A stretch of 30,176 nt of DNA. Origin: CBFHSD01 sp965658375. GTDB lineage: Bacteria; Bacteroidota; Bacteroidia; Flavobacteriales_G; Salibacteraceae. Position numbers and translations under genes: made by a program. Positions 1 through 6,994 of the stretch are shown one piece after another. The notes under the pieces were generated by a model. It had not been told where the DNA came from. It ran no database searches and was given only the letters and a program-made list of their open reading frames with translations. The stretch covers positions 1-30,176 of the forward strand of contig CBFHSD010000027.1 of NCBI GenBank assembly GCA_965658375.1, written 5' to 3'. Within the stretch, counting starts at the first letter, position 1, and each line of letters opens with the position of its first letter.

Positions 1-474
1 GATTCCGTTGCGAACCGGATTGAAATTTCTGGGATTGATAGCGTTGAATTGGCCATTGAAGAACCTGTTCAAGTAGATTCTGCCAGAGAAGAAATCATTG
101 TGAAAAAGGAATTGTTGATTGCTTCGTATTTGGTGAAAATCAAATACCTCACAGAGGATACAACTTCTTTTTCAGCGACCGATTCTTCCTTATCGCGATT
201 GTCAGACATCCCCTTGCAGGCGTCACAGGTAGCCGTAAATGTTAATTTCTGGCAATCTCCTATTAATTACCAAGGCTACAAATTTGGGAACCGTCAATTG
301 GTTCTTTTTGGATTGTTGCCAGTAGAAGATGTTCAAGTATTGAAACTGGAAAGAGACTTTTACCTCAATTACATCAACTCTTTTTATTTACTGAAAGAGA
401 CCTTTGAGTTTGCCCCATACCAACCGGTAATTGACACCAACATTGTAAAACAGCTTTTAGAGATAGACGAGTGA
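1..474 (+). CDS. Unknown protein, C-terminal part (5' end outside window)
   Basis: The reading frame is open from base 1 and ends in TGA at 472-474, so only the last 157 residues are visible. I do not recognise the family. The visible part has no signal peptide or transmembrane segment. It has a mixed, hydrophobic-rich middle (around NFWQSPINYQGYKFGNRQLV) that looks like a folded cytoplasmic domain. Its stop codon overlaps the GTG start of dapF (GTGA), so it is very probably in the same operon and translationally coupled. A start at the TTG at 49 is possible in principle, but the frame upstream is open and reads like protein, so I treat the gene as truncated by the window edge. Confidence 0.7.
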   Translation, partial: DSVANRIEISGIDSVELAIEEPVQVDSAREEIIVKKELLIASYLVKIKYLTEDTTSFSATDSSLSRLSDIPLQASQVAVNVNFWQSPINYQGYKFGNRQLVLFGLLPVEDVQVLKLERDFYLNYINSFYLLKETFEFAPYQPVIDTNIVKQLLEIDE

Positions 475-1256
475 AACTAGAATTTGAAAAATACGAAGGT
501 GCTGGAAATGATTTTGTGATCATTGATAATCGCGACCGTTCGATTGAGTTAACAAAGCAGCAAGTATCCTTTTTGTGCAATCGCCATTTTGGTATTGGAG
601 CTGATGGATTGATGCTGCTAGAACCTTCTGGAAAATCAGACTTTAAAATGGTTTATTTCAATAGCGATGGCAATGAAAGCACCATGTGTGGAAATGGAGG
701 AAGATGCATTGTCAAATTTGCGCAAAAACAAGGAGTTGTTGCAGCGAGTAGAACAAGCTTTGAAGCCATAGATGGATTGCATCATGCCGAATTTTTAGAT
801 GGCAATTTGGTGAAATTAGGCATGAATAATGTCAGCGCTATTGAAAGGAGTAATGGAGCTTATTTTTTAGATACTGGTTCGCCCCATTGGGTTGAGTTTG
901 TGGAAGAAGACGTGAATCAAATGGACCTTCTAAAAAGGGCGAAAGCTATTCGTTACAACGCACGTTTTAAAGCAGAAGGAACCAACGTTAATTACGCGCA
1001 AGTAAGCGGTGCAAGCTTAGTGATGAGAACCTATGAGCGCGGAGTAGAGAATGAAACCTTGGCCTGTGGAACAGGTGCTACGGCAACCGCCATTGCTGCT
1101 CATGCCCACGGAGTTTTGAGTCAAAATTCCATTGCCTTAAGAACGCCAGGAGGTGAGCTACAAGTGTCTTTTGATTATGATGGAAAAGTCTATTCGAATG
1201 TTTTCCTTACAGGAGAAGCGACCTTTGTTTTCAAAGGAGAAATTGTGTTGAAATGA
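471..1256 (+). CDS. dapF: Diaminopimelate epimerase DapF
   Basis: Cytoplasmic, cofactor-independent epimerase converting LL- to meso-diaminopimelate in the lysine and peptidoglycan-precursor pathway. The 261 residues match the usual family length. The N-terminal EKYEGAGNDFVIID motif is present. The two catalytic cysteines are in MCGNGGRC (Cys73) and LACGTGAT (Cys199), one in each half of the two-fold pseudo-symmetric fold, and the GIGADG motif (41-46) is also intact. The start is GTG at 471, overlapping the upstream stop as GTGA; no ATG gives the conserved N-terminus. The stop overlaps the next ATG as ATGA. All catalytic elements are present, so it should be functional. Confidence 0.97.
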   Translation: MKLEFEKYEGAGNDFVIIDNRDRSIELTKQQVSFLCNRHFGIGADGLMLLEPSGKSDFKMVYFNSDGNESTMCGNGGRCIVKFAQKQGVVAASRTSFEAIDGLHHAEFLDGNLVKLGMNNVSAIERSNGAYFLDTGSPHWVEFVEEDVNQMDLLKRAKAIRYNARFKAEGTNVNYAQVSGASLVMRTYERGVENETLACGTGATATAIAAHAHGVLSQNSIALRTPGGELQVSFDYDGKVYSNVFLTGEATFVFKGEIVLK

Positions 1257-1777
1257 TAGGAGAGAAAGTTCTTTTGCGCGGTCTTGAGCCTGAGGATATT
1301 GATACTCTCTATTCTTGGGAAAATAATACAGAAAATTGGAGGGTAAGCAATACAACCATTCCTTTTTCAAAGCACATTCTACTTCAGTATATCCAAAGTG
1401 TTCAAGATATTTATTCAGATAAACAAGCTCGTTTTATTATTACTTCTCAATTGAATAATGAAGTAGTGGGCTGCGTAGATCTCTTTGAGTTTGAACCACA
1501 GCACCAGCGTGTGGGAATTGGAGTGTTGATTGAGCAGAAGTACAGAGGGAAAGGGTACGCAAAAGAGGCGTTGAAACTGATTTGCCATTACGCCTTTGAT
1601 GTGCTGAATGTACATCAGGTATATTGTAATATTCTAGAGAGCAATGCAGCTAGCATTAAATTGTTTGAGCAATTGGGTTTTGTGCTTTGTGGAACCAAAA
1701 GAGATTGGAATTTGAGTGGTGTAGAGTTCGAAGATGAATGGATTTACCAGTGTTTCAAGAGTAATTTAAAAGGATAA
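1253..1777 (+). CDS. GNAT N-acetyltransferase, RimJ/RimL or SpeG-like
   Basis: Single-domain GNAT enzyme of 174 residues, expected to transfer acetyl from acetyl-CoA to an amine. The acetyl-CoA pyrophosphate-binding motif A is clear at about 87-107 (VGIGVLIEQKYRGKGYAKEA, with R98-G-K-G-Y). Motif B follows at 129-143 (ESNAASIKLFEQLGF). The N-terminus (LRGLEPEDIDTLYSWENN) resembles Bacteroidetes proteins often annotated as spermidine or ribosomal-protein acetyltransferases; the substrate cannot be read from sequence. It overlaps dapF by ATGA and is followed after one base by mltG, so it sits inside a cell-wall operon. Acetylation of a wall precursor is conceivable, but that is only inference from position. 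Confidence 0.88.
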   Translation: MIGEKVLLRGLEPEDIDTLYSWENNTENWRVSNTTIPFSKHILLQYIQSVQDIYSDKQARFIITSQLNNEVVGCVDLFEFEPQHQRVGIGVLIEQKYRGKGYAKEALKLICHYAFDVLNVHQVYCNILESNAASIKLFEQLGFVLCGTKRDWNLSGVEFEDEWIYQCFKSNLKG

Positions 1778-1778
1778 A

Positions 1779-2807
1779 ATGGGGAAGAAAATTGCTTTGG
1801 CTTTTTTAGCAGTGTGTCTGATTATGGGTGGTATAGGCTTGTATGTTTATCAGCATATTTATTCTTCCAATTTTGATCTTGGAAAAGGCAGGAATGAAGC
1901 CTATGTGTATGTGCCAACAGGTGCCAATTTTGAAGTGGTGATGTCCATTTTGATTGACAGTGGGTTTGTGATGGATGAAGCAGGTTTTAGAGCCACGGCC
2001 GAATTGAAAAAATATACGGAATACGTAAAAGCTGGTAGATTTAAGCTTGAGACAGGTATGACGAATAACGAAGCCATCAACTCTTTGCGTTCACAGAACA
2101 TTCCTGTTGATGTCACTTTCAATAATATTAGCACGTTTAGCAAGTTGGCAGGCGTGTTGTCAACACAGTTAGAGCCTGATAGTACCACATTTATGCAGGC
2201 TTTTACCAATTCTGATTTACGATCTAAATACGGTTTCGAAGAAGCGAGTTATTCAGCTATGTTTATCCCCAACACCTATGAAATGTATTGGAATAGAAGG
2301 GCTGAAGATTTTATTGAGCGCATGGCAAAAGAGTTCAAAACGGCATGGAATAGAGAAAGGAAAAGCAAGGCCGAAGCCATGGGTTTGTCTCAATCTGAAG
2401 TAAGCACTTTGGCCTCCATAGTAGAAGCCGAAACAAAAGAGCTTGATGAAATGCCCAAAGTGGCGGGCTTGTATTTGAATCGCTTAGACATTGGTATGAG
2501 GCTCCAGGCTGATCCAACTGTGAAGTACGCCTTGAACGACCCTACGATCAAACGCATTTATAAAGTAGACCTAAAAATAGAATCTCCTTACAATACTTAT
2601 TTGTATGCGGGTTTACCTCCTGGACCAATCGCTTTTCCTTCAATAAGAGCAATAGATGCTGTGTTAAATGCCAAAGAACATGATTACTTGTACATGTGCG
2701 CTAGGCCTGACTACTCGGGCTACCACAACTTTGCAAAAACCCTGCGTCAACACAATCAAAACAGTGCAAAGTACCACGCTTTTTTAAGAAAAGAAGGCAT
2801 CAGATAG
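1779..2807 (+). CDS. mltG: Endolytic murein transglycosylase MltG
   Basis: Inner-membrane lytic transglycosylase (YceG family) that cleaves nascent glycan strands and sets chain length. The 342 residues match the usual length of about 340. One N-terminal membrane anchor (residues 5-24) is followed by a LysM-like region and the YceG catalytic domain. The signature LASIVEAETKELDEMPKVAG (211-230) carries the acidic pair Glu216/Glu218; the family's catalytic Glu lies here. The conserved LQADPTVKYAL (242-252) and YNTYLYAGLPPGPI (271-284) blocks are intact. The ATG lies one base after the GNAT stop. It is the last gene of the operon and converges on aroK with five bases between stop codons; no terminator hairpin is visible. 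Confidence 0.96.
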   Translation: MGKKIALAFLAVCLIMGGIGLYVYQHIYSSNFDLGKGRNEAYVYVPTGANFEVVMSILIDSGFVMDEAGFRATAELKKYTEYVKAGRFKLETGMTNNEAINSLRSQNIPVDVTFNNISTFSKLAGVLSTQLEPDSTTFMQAFTNSDLRSKYGFEEASYSAMFIPNTYEMYWNRRAEDFIERMAKEFKTAWNRERKSKAEAMGLSQSEVSTLASIVEAETKELDEMPKVAGLYLNRLDIGMRLQADPTVKYALNDPTIKRIYKVDLKIESPYNTYLYAGLPPGPIAFPSIRAIDAVLNAKEHDYLYMCARPDYSGYHNFAKTLRQHNQNSAKYHAFLRKEGIR

Positions 2808-2812
2808 GAAAA

Positions 2813-3331
2813 TTAAAAAGCTTCTAAAATTTCATGCAATGAACGTACAGGTAGTTGCACCGAATGGTGAGCTCGCTGGTAAAACACTCTTCTTTCAGCA
2901 AGGTGTTTTTCAATAAATTCTACAAGCTGATTGCTGTCTACATCTGCAATCAAAGGTCTTTTGGCTTTGCTTTTTTCTAAACGAGAAGCTAAAAATTGAG
3001 GGCTCCCTTCGAAGTAAATGGTTCTTCCAACCTCATTCATGTATTTCATGTTGTTCTTGAAGCACGGGGTTCCTCCACCAACAGATACTATACTGGGAGC
3101 AAGTTCTATTTGTCTCAAGCAATTGGCTTCAATGTCTCTAAAAGATTCTTCAGAATGACTTTCGAAAAACTCAGAAATACTTGATTCAATTTGGCGTTCT
3201 ATAATGTGATCCAAATCGAAAAATGGCACGGCAAGTTTTTTAGCCAGTTGTTTACCCAAAGTTGATTTTCCTGCACCCATATACCCTAAAAAGAATATGG
3301 GAGAAACTATATTTGTCTTCTCTATTCGCAC
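2813..3331 (-). CDS. aroK: Shikimate kinase AroK
   Basis: Phosphorylates shikimate at the 3-hydroxyl using ATP, step five of the chorismate pathway; cytoplasmic, 172 residues as usual. Walker A is GYMGAGKST (16-24), the Mg/shikimate-binding DLD is at 39-41, the GGGTPC shikimate loop is at 85-90 and the lid arginine lies in KRPL (124-127). The start used is GTG at 3331; no ATG lies before the P-loop. A perfect -7 element TAAATTTG (3343 to 3336) ends four bases before this GTG, so the transcript would be leaderless or nearly so, which supports the start. Divergent from the YghO-like gene. Confidence 0.95.
   Translation of the reverse strand: MRIEKTNIVSPIFFLGYMGAGKSTLGKQLAKKLAVPFFDLDHIIERQIESSISEFFESHSEESFRDIEANCLRQIELAPSIVSVGGGTPCFKNNMKYMNEVGRTIYFEGSPQFLASRLEKSKAKRPLIADVDSNQLVEFIEKHLAERRVFYQRAHHSVQLPVRSLHEILEAF
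3308..3315 (+). promoter_or_regulatory. -7 element (TATATTTG) for the YghO-like gene
   Basis: Exact match to the Bacteroidetes -7 consensus TAnnTTTG. It is placed for a transcript start around 3320, roughly 28 bases before the ATG at 3349. It lies inside the 5' coding part of aroK on the other strand. No good -33 TTG was seen at 17-23 bases upstream. Confidence 0.5.
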
Positions 3332-3335
3332 GAAG

Positions 3336-3343
3336 CAAATTTA
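3336..3343 (-). promoter_or_regulatory. -7 element (TAAATTTG) for aroK
   Basis: Exact TAnnTTTG match on the minus strand, ending four bases before the aroK GTG. A TTG at 3370-3368 lies 24 bases upstream, slightly longer than the usual 17-23. The geometry predicts a leaderless aroK transcript. It occupies the 17-base gap between two divergent start codons. Confidence 0.5.
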
Positions 3344-3348
3344 GTCGC

Positions 3349-4542
3349 ATGCAGCTTGTTGAGGTAACAACGAAAGAACATATTAAACAATTTCACGCGC
3401 TCCCCTTTGAGATTTACAAAAATGACGCAGCGTGGATTCCTGCGTTGAGGCAAGATATAGAGCAAATCTTCGATCCGAAAAAGAATGAGTTTTATACCCA
3501 TGGAGAAGCCATTCGTTGGATTCTTTTGAACTCCAAAGGCACCTGTGTAGGCAGAATAGCCGCGTTTATCAATGAAAAAAAGGCGAGTACATTCCAGCAA
3601 CCTACGGGTGGGATGGGTTTTTTTGAGTGTATCAATGATCAAGAGACGGCTTTCTTTTTGTTTGACAGTGCCAAAGAGTGGTTAGCCGCCAGAGGCATGG
3701 AAGCTATGGATGGCCCCATTAATTTTGGGGAGAATGATAAATTTTGGGGATTGATCATCGAGAATTTTGAAGATCCACCATACTACGGTCAAAACTACAA
3801 TCCAGAATACTACAAAACATTGTTTGAGGCCTACGGCTTTGAGATCTACTACAAGCAATTGGTGTTTTACAGAGATTACCACATGCCCTTGCAAGAGGTG
3901 TTTGAGAGGAGAGCAAAGCGCTTTGAAGACAAGCCCCAATACAGAGTAGAAAAGTTCCGTAAAAAAGACCACTTCAAGTTCGCAGAAGATTTTAGAACCA
4001 TCTACAACAGAGCATGGCAAACACATGAGAATTTTAAAGGGATGTCTCAAGAACAGTCTATCGCTATACTTGGAAAGATGATGCCTGTAATTGATGAAAA
4101 CCTCATTTATTTCGCGTTCAACGAAGAAGTGCCAATTGGTTTTTTCATTGGTTTGCCAGAGTTGAATCAAGCATTTAAATACGCAAATGGGAACTTGAAT
4201 ACTTGGGGAAAACTGAAAGTATTCTGGTACACGAAAATTAAAAATGTCGTGAATACTTCATTCGGACTTGCATTCGGAATAGATCCTAAATATCAAGGTT
4301 TGGGTGTAGAAGGTTTCATTTTTCGCGTGTACAAGAATGAAGTGGCAAAGCAACCGGAAAGATATAAAGACTTGATTATTACATGGATAGGTGATTTCAA
4401 CCCCAAGATGGTGAACATCATTGAAGGTTTGGGAGCCAAGGTCTTTCGCAGAATGGCAACCTATCGTTATTTGTTCGATCGTTCAAAGCCTTTTGAGCGC
4501 AGCCCAATCATTACAGGAAGAAAAGATAATGTGAAGTCCTAA
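3349..4542 (+). CDS. YghO-like GNAT-fold protein
   Basis: A 397-residue cytoplasmic protein that I match to the YghO / GNAT-like family common in Bacteroidetes (sometimes labelled GTP cyclohydrolase by automatic pipelines). The C-terminal half holds an acetyl-CoA-loop-like block, FGIDPKYQGLGVEGFIF at about 312-328, preceded by IYFAFNEEVPIGFFIG strands, as in a GNAT fold. The N-terminal half (EIYKNDAAWIPALRQDIEQI) is family-specific. The substrate is unknown. The start chosen is ATG at 3349 (MQLVEVTT); an open frame extends to 3262, but that extension lies inside aroK and upstream of the likely promoter, so I reject it. Followed by tRNA-Lys without a visible terminator. Confidence 0.8.
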   Translation: MQLVEVTTKEHIKQFHALPFEIYKNDAAWIPALRQDIEQIFDPKKNEFYTHGEAIRWILLNSKGTCVGRIAAFINEKKASTFQQPTGGMGFFECINDQETAFFLFDSAKEWLAARGMEAMDGPINFGENDKFWGLIIENFEDPPYYGQNYNPEYYKTLFEAYGFEIYYKQLVFYRDYHMPLQEVFERRAKRFEDKPQYRVEKFRKKDHFKFAEDFRTIYNRAWQTHENFKGMSQEQSIAILGKMMPVIDENLIYFAFNEEVPIGFFIGLPELNQAFKYANGNLNTWGKLKVFWYTKIKNVVNTSFGLAFGIDPKYQGLGVEGFIFRVYKNEVAKQPERYKDLIITWIGDFNPKMVNIIEGLGAKVFRRMATYRYLFDRSKPFERSPIITGRKDNVKS

Positions 4543-4629
4543 AAATCTCATTTTCAATAACTAAAAAAAAGACTGCTAAAAATCTCCAATTTTTTCACTG
4601 AAAAGCATTTTCAAAATCAATAAAAGAAT

Positions 4630-4637
4630 TACATTTG
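4630..4637 (+). promoter_or_regulatory. -7 element (TACATTTG) for tRNA-Lys
   Basis: Exact TAnnTTTG match about 27 bases before the mature tRNA 5' end, with a weak TTT-type -33 near 4608. The position is right for a short-leader tRNA transcript. Confidence 0.55.
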
Positions 4638-4664
4638 CATCCCCGTTGAAAAACATGGGAATTT

Positions 4665-4737
4665 GATCCGATAGCTCAGCTGGTAGAGCATAACACTTTT
4701 AATGTTAGGGTCCTGGGTTCGAGCCCCAGTCGGATCA
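4665..4737 (+). tRNA. tRNA-Lys (anticodon TTT)
   Basis: Complete cloverleaf of 73 bases. The acceptor stem GATCCGA pairs with TCGGATC, the D stem is GCTC/GAGC, and the anticodon stem is TAACA/TGTTA with loop CTTTTAA, putting anticodon TTT at 4698-4700. The T stem is CTGGG/CCCAG with loop TTCGAGC. The discriminator is A and the CCA end is not encoded. A strong terminator follows immediately. Confidence 0.97.
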
Positions 4738-4738
4738 C

Positions 4739-4771
4739 AAAAAAGCCTCAAGAATTTCTTGAGGCTTTTTT
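4739..4771 (+). terminator. Bidirectional intrinsic terminator after tRNA-Lys and the glutaredoxin-like gene
   Basis: The stem AAGCCTCAAGA / TCTTGAGGCTT with a short loop is flanked by an A-run on the left and a T-run on the right. It can therefore stop the tRNA-Lys transcript on the plus strand and the crp-glutaredoxin operon on the minus strand, whose last stop codon is at 4776. Confidence 0.85.
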
Positions 4772-4775
4772 CGTT

Positions 4776-4985
4776 TTAGTCTTTTAGAATGTCTAAGATG
4801 TCCACTCCGTAGGCTTTTAAATCTTGTCCTTCAAATAAGGCAGGCCGAATGAAAATAGGAGAAGGCGGTTGATCTTTTTGGTCAGTATCAACATTTATTA
4901 CTTCAATATCTTGTCGTTTGCGAAGTGCTTTTTCTACATGGTCACAATCATGGCAATCTTCGCCAACGTATAAGGTGTATTTCAT
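4776..4985 (-). CDS. Mini-glutaredoxin (CHDC) thioredoxin-fold protein
   Basis: A 69-residue protein with a beta-strand start (MKYTLYVGEDCHDC) and a redox CxxC at Cys11-His-Asp-Cys14. A helix (HVEKALRKRQ), a second strand (IEVINVDTD) and a proline-containing segment (PPSPIFIRPALF) follow, the layout of a short glutaredoxin/NrdH-like fold. A thiol-disulfide role is inferred from fold and motif; the partner is unknown. Its ATG overlaps the TGA of the upstream Crp-family gene (ATGA), so the two are co-translated. The pairing suggests a redox-related response, but nothing in the sequence proves it. Ends at the shared terminator. Confidence 0.8.
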   Translation of the reverse strand: MKYTLYVGEDCHDCDHVEKALRKRQDIEVINVDTDQKDQPPSPIFIRPALFEGQDLKAYGVDILDILKD

Positions 4986-5665
4986 TTTAGTGCCTCCATA
5001 TCATGAATTAAAATGCTTCTGCGGTCAAACTTGATGATTCCTTGTTCGCGCAATTCGTTTAGAACAATGGTTACGGTTTGTCTTGAGGTAGCGGTAAGGT
5101 TTGCAATGTCTTGGTGGGTGAGTTTGTGTTTGAACGCATGGTCAAAACCTACTTTTCTACCCTTTTCTAATGCTGTGGTTCTTATGAAGTCGAGTACTCT
5201 TTGTCGTGCATCTTTAAAGATCAAGGACTCGAATCTGCGCTCCATTTTTTGCAATCGAAGACCTATGAGTTGCGTAAACTTTAAGTTCAGGTGTGGTATT
5301 GAGTTGAGAATGCTTGCCATTTCTTCTTTTTGAATAGCGCAACATCTCGTGTTCGCATCTAAAGCTTCGGCAAAGTCGCTTCTGTTTTCTTGACCAGCAA
5401 CTGCCAATTCTCCAAAAACTTCTCCAGGTTCCAGTATGGCTTTAATCACCTCTTTTCCATCTTCACTGTACGAACCAATCTTTACTCTGCCTTCTTTCAA
5501 TAGAAAAACCACCTTAGAAGGTTCTGAAGGGAAATAGAAAAACTTTCCTTTTTCCATCGACTTCATTTGAGCAACTGAGTTCACGAGTTCCAATTCTTCT
5601 GGTTTCAATTCTTTAAAGATGTTGATCTGTTCTAAATACCAGAGTTTACTTTGTGCTGACGACAT
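4982..5665 (-). CDS. Crp/Fnr family transcriptional regulator
   Basis: A 227-residue regulator with a cyclic-nucleotide-binding-type beta-roll (about 20-125, including GEVFGELAVAGQENRSDFAE), a dimerisation helix (about 130-155) and a C-terminal winged HTH (LTHQDIANLTATSRQTVTIV, 182-201). Cysteines occur only at 108-109, so the N-terminal Fe-S ligands of true Fnr are absent; the effector is unknown. It heads a two-gene operon with the mini-glutaredoxin. The promoter reads TTG-N21-TATATTTG (5720 to 5689), a good Bacteroidetes match, and a GTGCAA-N9-TTGCAC inverted repeat covers its -33 part, which would fit autoregulation or control by a related factor. Confidence 0.93.
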   Translation of the reverse strand: MSSAQSKLWYLEQINIFKELKPEELELVNSVAQMKSMEKGKFFYFPSEPSKVVFLLKEGRVKIGSYSEDGKEVIKAILEPGEVFGELAVAGQENRSDFAEALDANTRCCAIQKEEMASILNSIPHLNLKFTQLIGLRLQKMERRFESLIFKDARQRVLDFIRTTALEKGRKVGFDHAFKHKLTHQDIANLTATSRQTVTIVLNELREQGIIKFDRRSILIHDMEALK

Positions 5666-5688
5666 ATACCTATTTTCGGATGCAGAGC

Positions 5689-5720
5689 CAAATATACTGG
5701 TGAACAGAACAAATGTGCAA
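5689..5720 (-). promoter_or_regulatory. Promoter of the crp-glutaredoxin operon
   Basis: The minus strand reads TTG (5720-5718), 21 bases, then TATATTTG (5696-5689). Both elements match the Bacteroidetes TTG-N17-23-TAnnTTTG consensus. The predicted leader before the ATG at 5665 is about 20 bases. This is the best full promoter match in the window. Confidence 0.65.
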
Positions 5721-5735
5721 GAAACATATTTGCAC
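5715..5735. promoter_or_regulatory. Inverted repeat GTGCAA-N9-TTGCAC, possible operator
   Basis: A perfect 6-base inverted repeat (5715-5720 and 5730-5735) with a 9-base AT-rich spacer. It overlaps the -33 TTG of the crp promoter. Dyad symmetry with 15 bases between half-site centres is compatible with a dimeric HTH regulator. The sequence is not a canonical Crp or Fnr site, so binding is speculative. Confidence 0.35.
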
Positions 5736-5765
5736 CACTGTCAGCAGAATGACGAATTAGTTTTA

Positions 5766-5773
5766 TACCTTTG
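5766..5773 (+). promoter_or_regulatory. -7 element (TACCTTTG) for tRNA-Leu
   Basis: Exact TAnnTTTG match, 18 bases before the mature tRNA-Leu 5' end. No clear TTG at the right -33 distance. Confidence 0.5.
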
Positions 5774-5791
5774 TGGCCCGTTAGATTTCAC

Positions 5792-5877
5792 GCTCATGTG
5801 GCGGAATTGGTAGACGTGCAAGGTTGAGGGCCTTGTGTCCATTTTAGGACGTGCTGGTTCGACTCCAGTCATGAGCA
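5792..5877 (+). tRNA. tRNA-Leu (anticodon GAG)
   Basis: An 86-base class II tRNA. The acceptor stem GCTCATG pairs with CATGAGC, the anticodon stem is CAAGG/CCTTG and the loop TTGAGGG puts GAG at 34-36. A long variable arm (around GTCC/GGAC) is present, as expected for Leu. The T arm is CTGG-TTCGACT-CCAG. The discriminator is A and the CCA end is not encoded. Confidence 0.96.
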
Positions 5878-5878
5878 C

Positions 5879-5913
5879 AAAGGCTCTTTACCCCGTGTAA
5901 AGAGCCTTTTTTA
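5879..5913 (+). terminator. Intrinsic terminator after tRNA-Leu
   Basis: A 10-base perfect stem GGCTCTTTAC / GTAAAGAGCC with a 5-base loop followed by a run of T. It ends only about 17 bases before the ATG of the CoA-transferase. Confidence 0.85.
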
Positions 5914-5929
5914 TTTCAATCCGATACCG

Positions 5930-6994
5930 ATGAAAAAACTGGAAGATTTAGTGGTGATTGAGTTGGCCTCAGTGCTGGCTGGCCCAAGTGTGGGAATGTT
6001 TTTTGCTGAGCTTGGGGCACAAGTCATCAAGGTAGAGAACAAAGCCACCAATGGCGATATGACCAGAAGTTGGAAGCTCCCCATTGAGGAGAAGTCTAAA
6101 CTCACATCGGCCTACTTCAGCAGTGTCAACTACCTCAAAGAATACCATTTGTTAGATTTTAAAACGCCAGATGATTTACAAAAGGTAAAAGGTCTGATTG
6201 CCAAAGCAGATATGGTACTCACTAATTTTGGACCCGGAACAGAAGCCAAGTTTGGATTAGACAATCAATCGATGATTGTTTTGAATCCTCATCTCATCAT
6301 TGGTAGAATTAGTGGCTATGGGCCTAAAAATCCAAAGCCTGCCTTTGATGTGGTGCTTCAAGCCGAAACAGGCTATATTTCCATGACTGGATCTCAGGAT
6401 TCGCCTGCAAAAATGCCCGTAGCCCTTATTGATGTTTTGGCTGCTCATCAATTGAAAGAAGGTCTTTTAGTAGCTCTTTTACAATCAGAGAAACGGCCAA
6501 TGCTTGTTGAGGTGTCCTTGTTTGATGCTGCTGTTGCCGGATTGACAAACCAGGCTTCCAATTATTTGGTAGGCCAACATGTAGCTCAAGCCATAGGAAC
6601 CAAACATCCGAATATTGCACCCTATGGGGATGTGTTTTCTTCGGCAGATCAGGTGAATTTTGTCTTGGCAGTTGGTACCGAAAAGCATTTTAAAGCATTG
6701 GTAAATGCACTTGGCGATGAACGTCTTATGAAAGAGGTATTCAATGCAAATCAAAAAAGAGTAGACCATCGAGAAGCACTTGTAGCACTTTTACAAGAAG
6801 CATTTGAAAAGAATGATTTCAAGTATTGGCAATCGCGCTTGTCTGCACTAGGTATACCCTACGGAAAGATCAATACCATCCAAGAGGTCTTTGAAAAAGA
6901 AGAGGCGATGGCCTTAGTAAAAGAAGAAGTAATTGCTGGGGAACACACTTCACGCGTAAAGGGCAATGTGTTTACATTGAGCTATCTAGGATAG
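5930..6994 (+). CDS. CaiB/BaiF family (class III) CoA-transferase
   Basis: A 354-residue enzyme of the family that moves CoA between carboxylic acids via an aspartyl-CoA thioester. The N-terminal block LEDLVVIELASVLAGPSVGM and AELGAQVIKVENK are typical, as is the FGPGTEAKFGL region. Asp168 in MPVALIDVLAA aligns with the catalytic aspartate (169 in formyl-CoA transferase). It is shorter than the roughly 400 residues common in the family, but no block is obviously missing. The acyl substrate is unknown; neighbours give no pathway. No clear promoter fits between the tRNA-Leu terminator and the ATG, so expression may depend on read-through. The stop overlaps the convergent gene by nine bases. Confidence 0.9.
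   Translation: MKKLEDLVVIELASVLAGPSVGMFFAELGAQVIKVENKATNGDMTRSWKLPIEEKSKLTSAYFSSVNYLKEYHLLDFKTPDDLQKVKGLIAKADMVLTNFGPGTEAKFGLDNQSMIVLNPHLIIGRISGYGPKNPKPAFDVVLQAETGYISMTGSQDSPAKMPVALIDVLAAHQLKEGLLVALLQSEKRPMLVEVSLFDAAVAGLTNQASNYLVGQHVAQAIGTKHPNIAPYGDVFSSADQVNFVLAVGTEKHFKALVNALGDERLMKEVFNANQKRVDHREALVALLQEAFEKNDFKYWQSRLSALGIPYGKINTIQEVFEKEEAMALVKEEVIAGEHTSRVKGNVFTLSYLG

Noticed and set aside
3262..3348. 29-codon upstream extension of the YghO-like gene
   Set aside because: It lies inside aroK on the other strand and mostly upstream of the likely promoter; ATG at 3349 gives a sensible N-terminus.
3682..4170. 162-codon ORF antisense to the YghO-like gene
   Set aside because: Cysteine- and histidine-rich shadow translation without a start context or recognisable domain.
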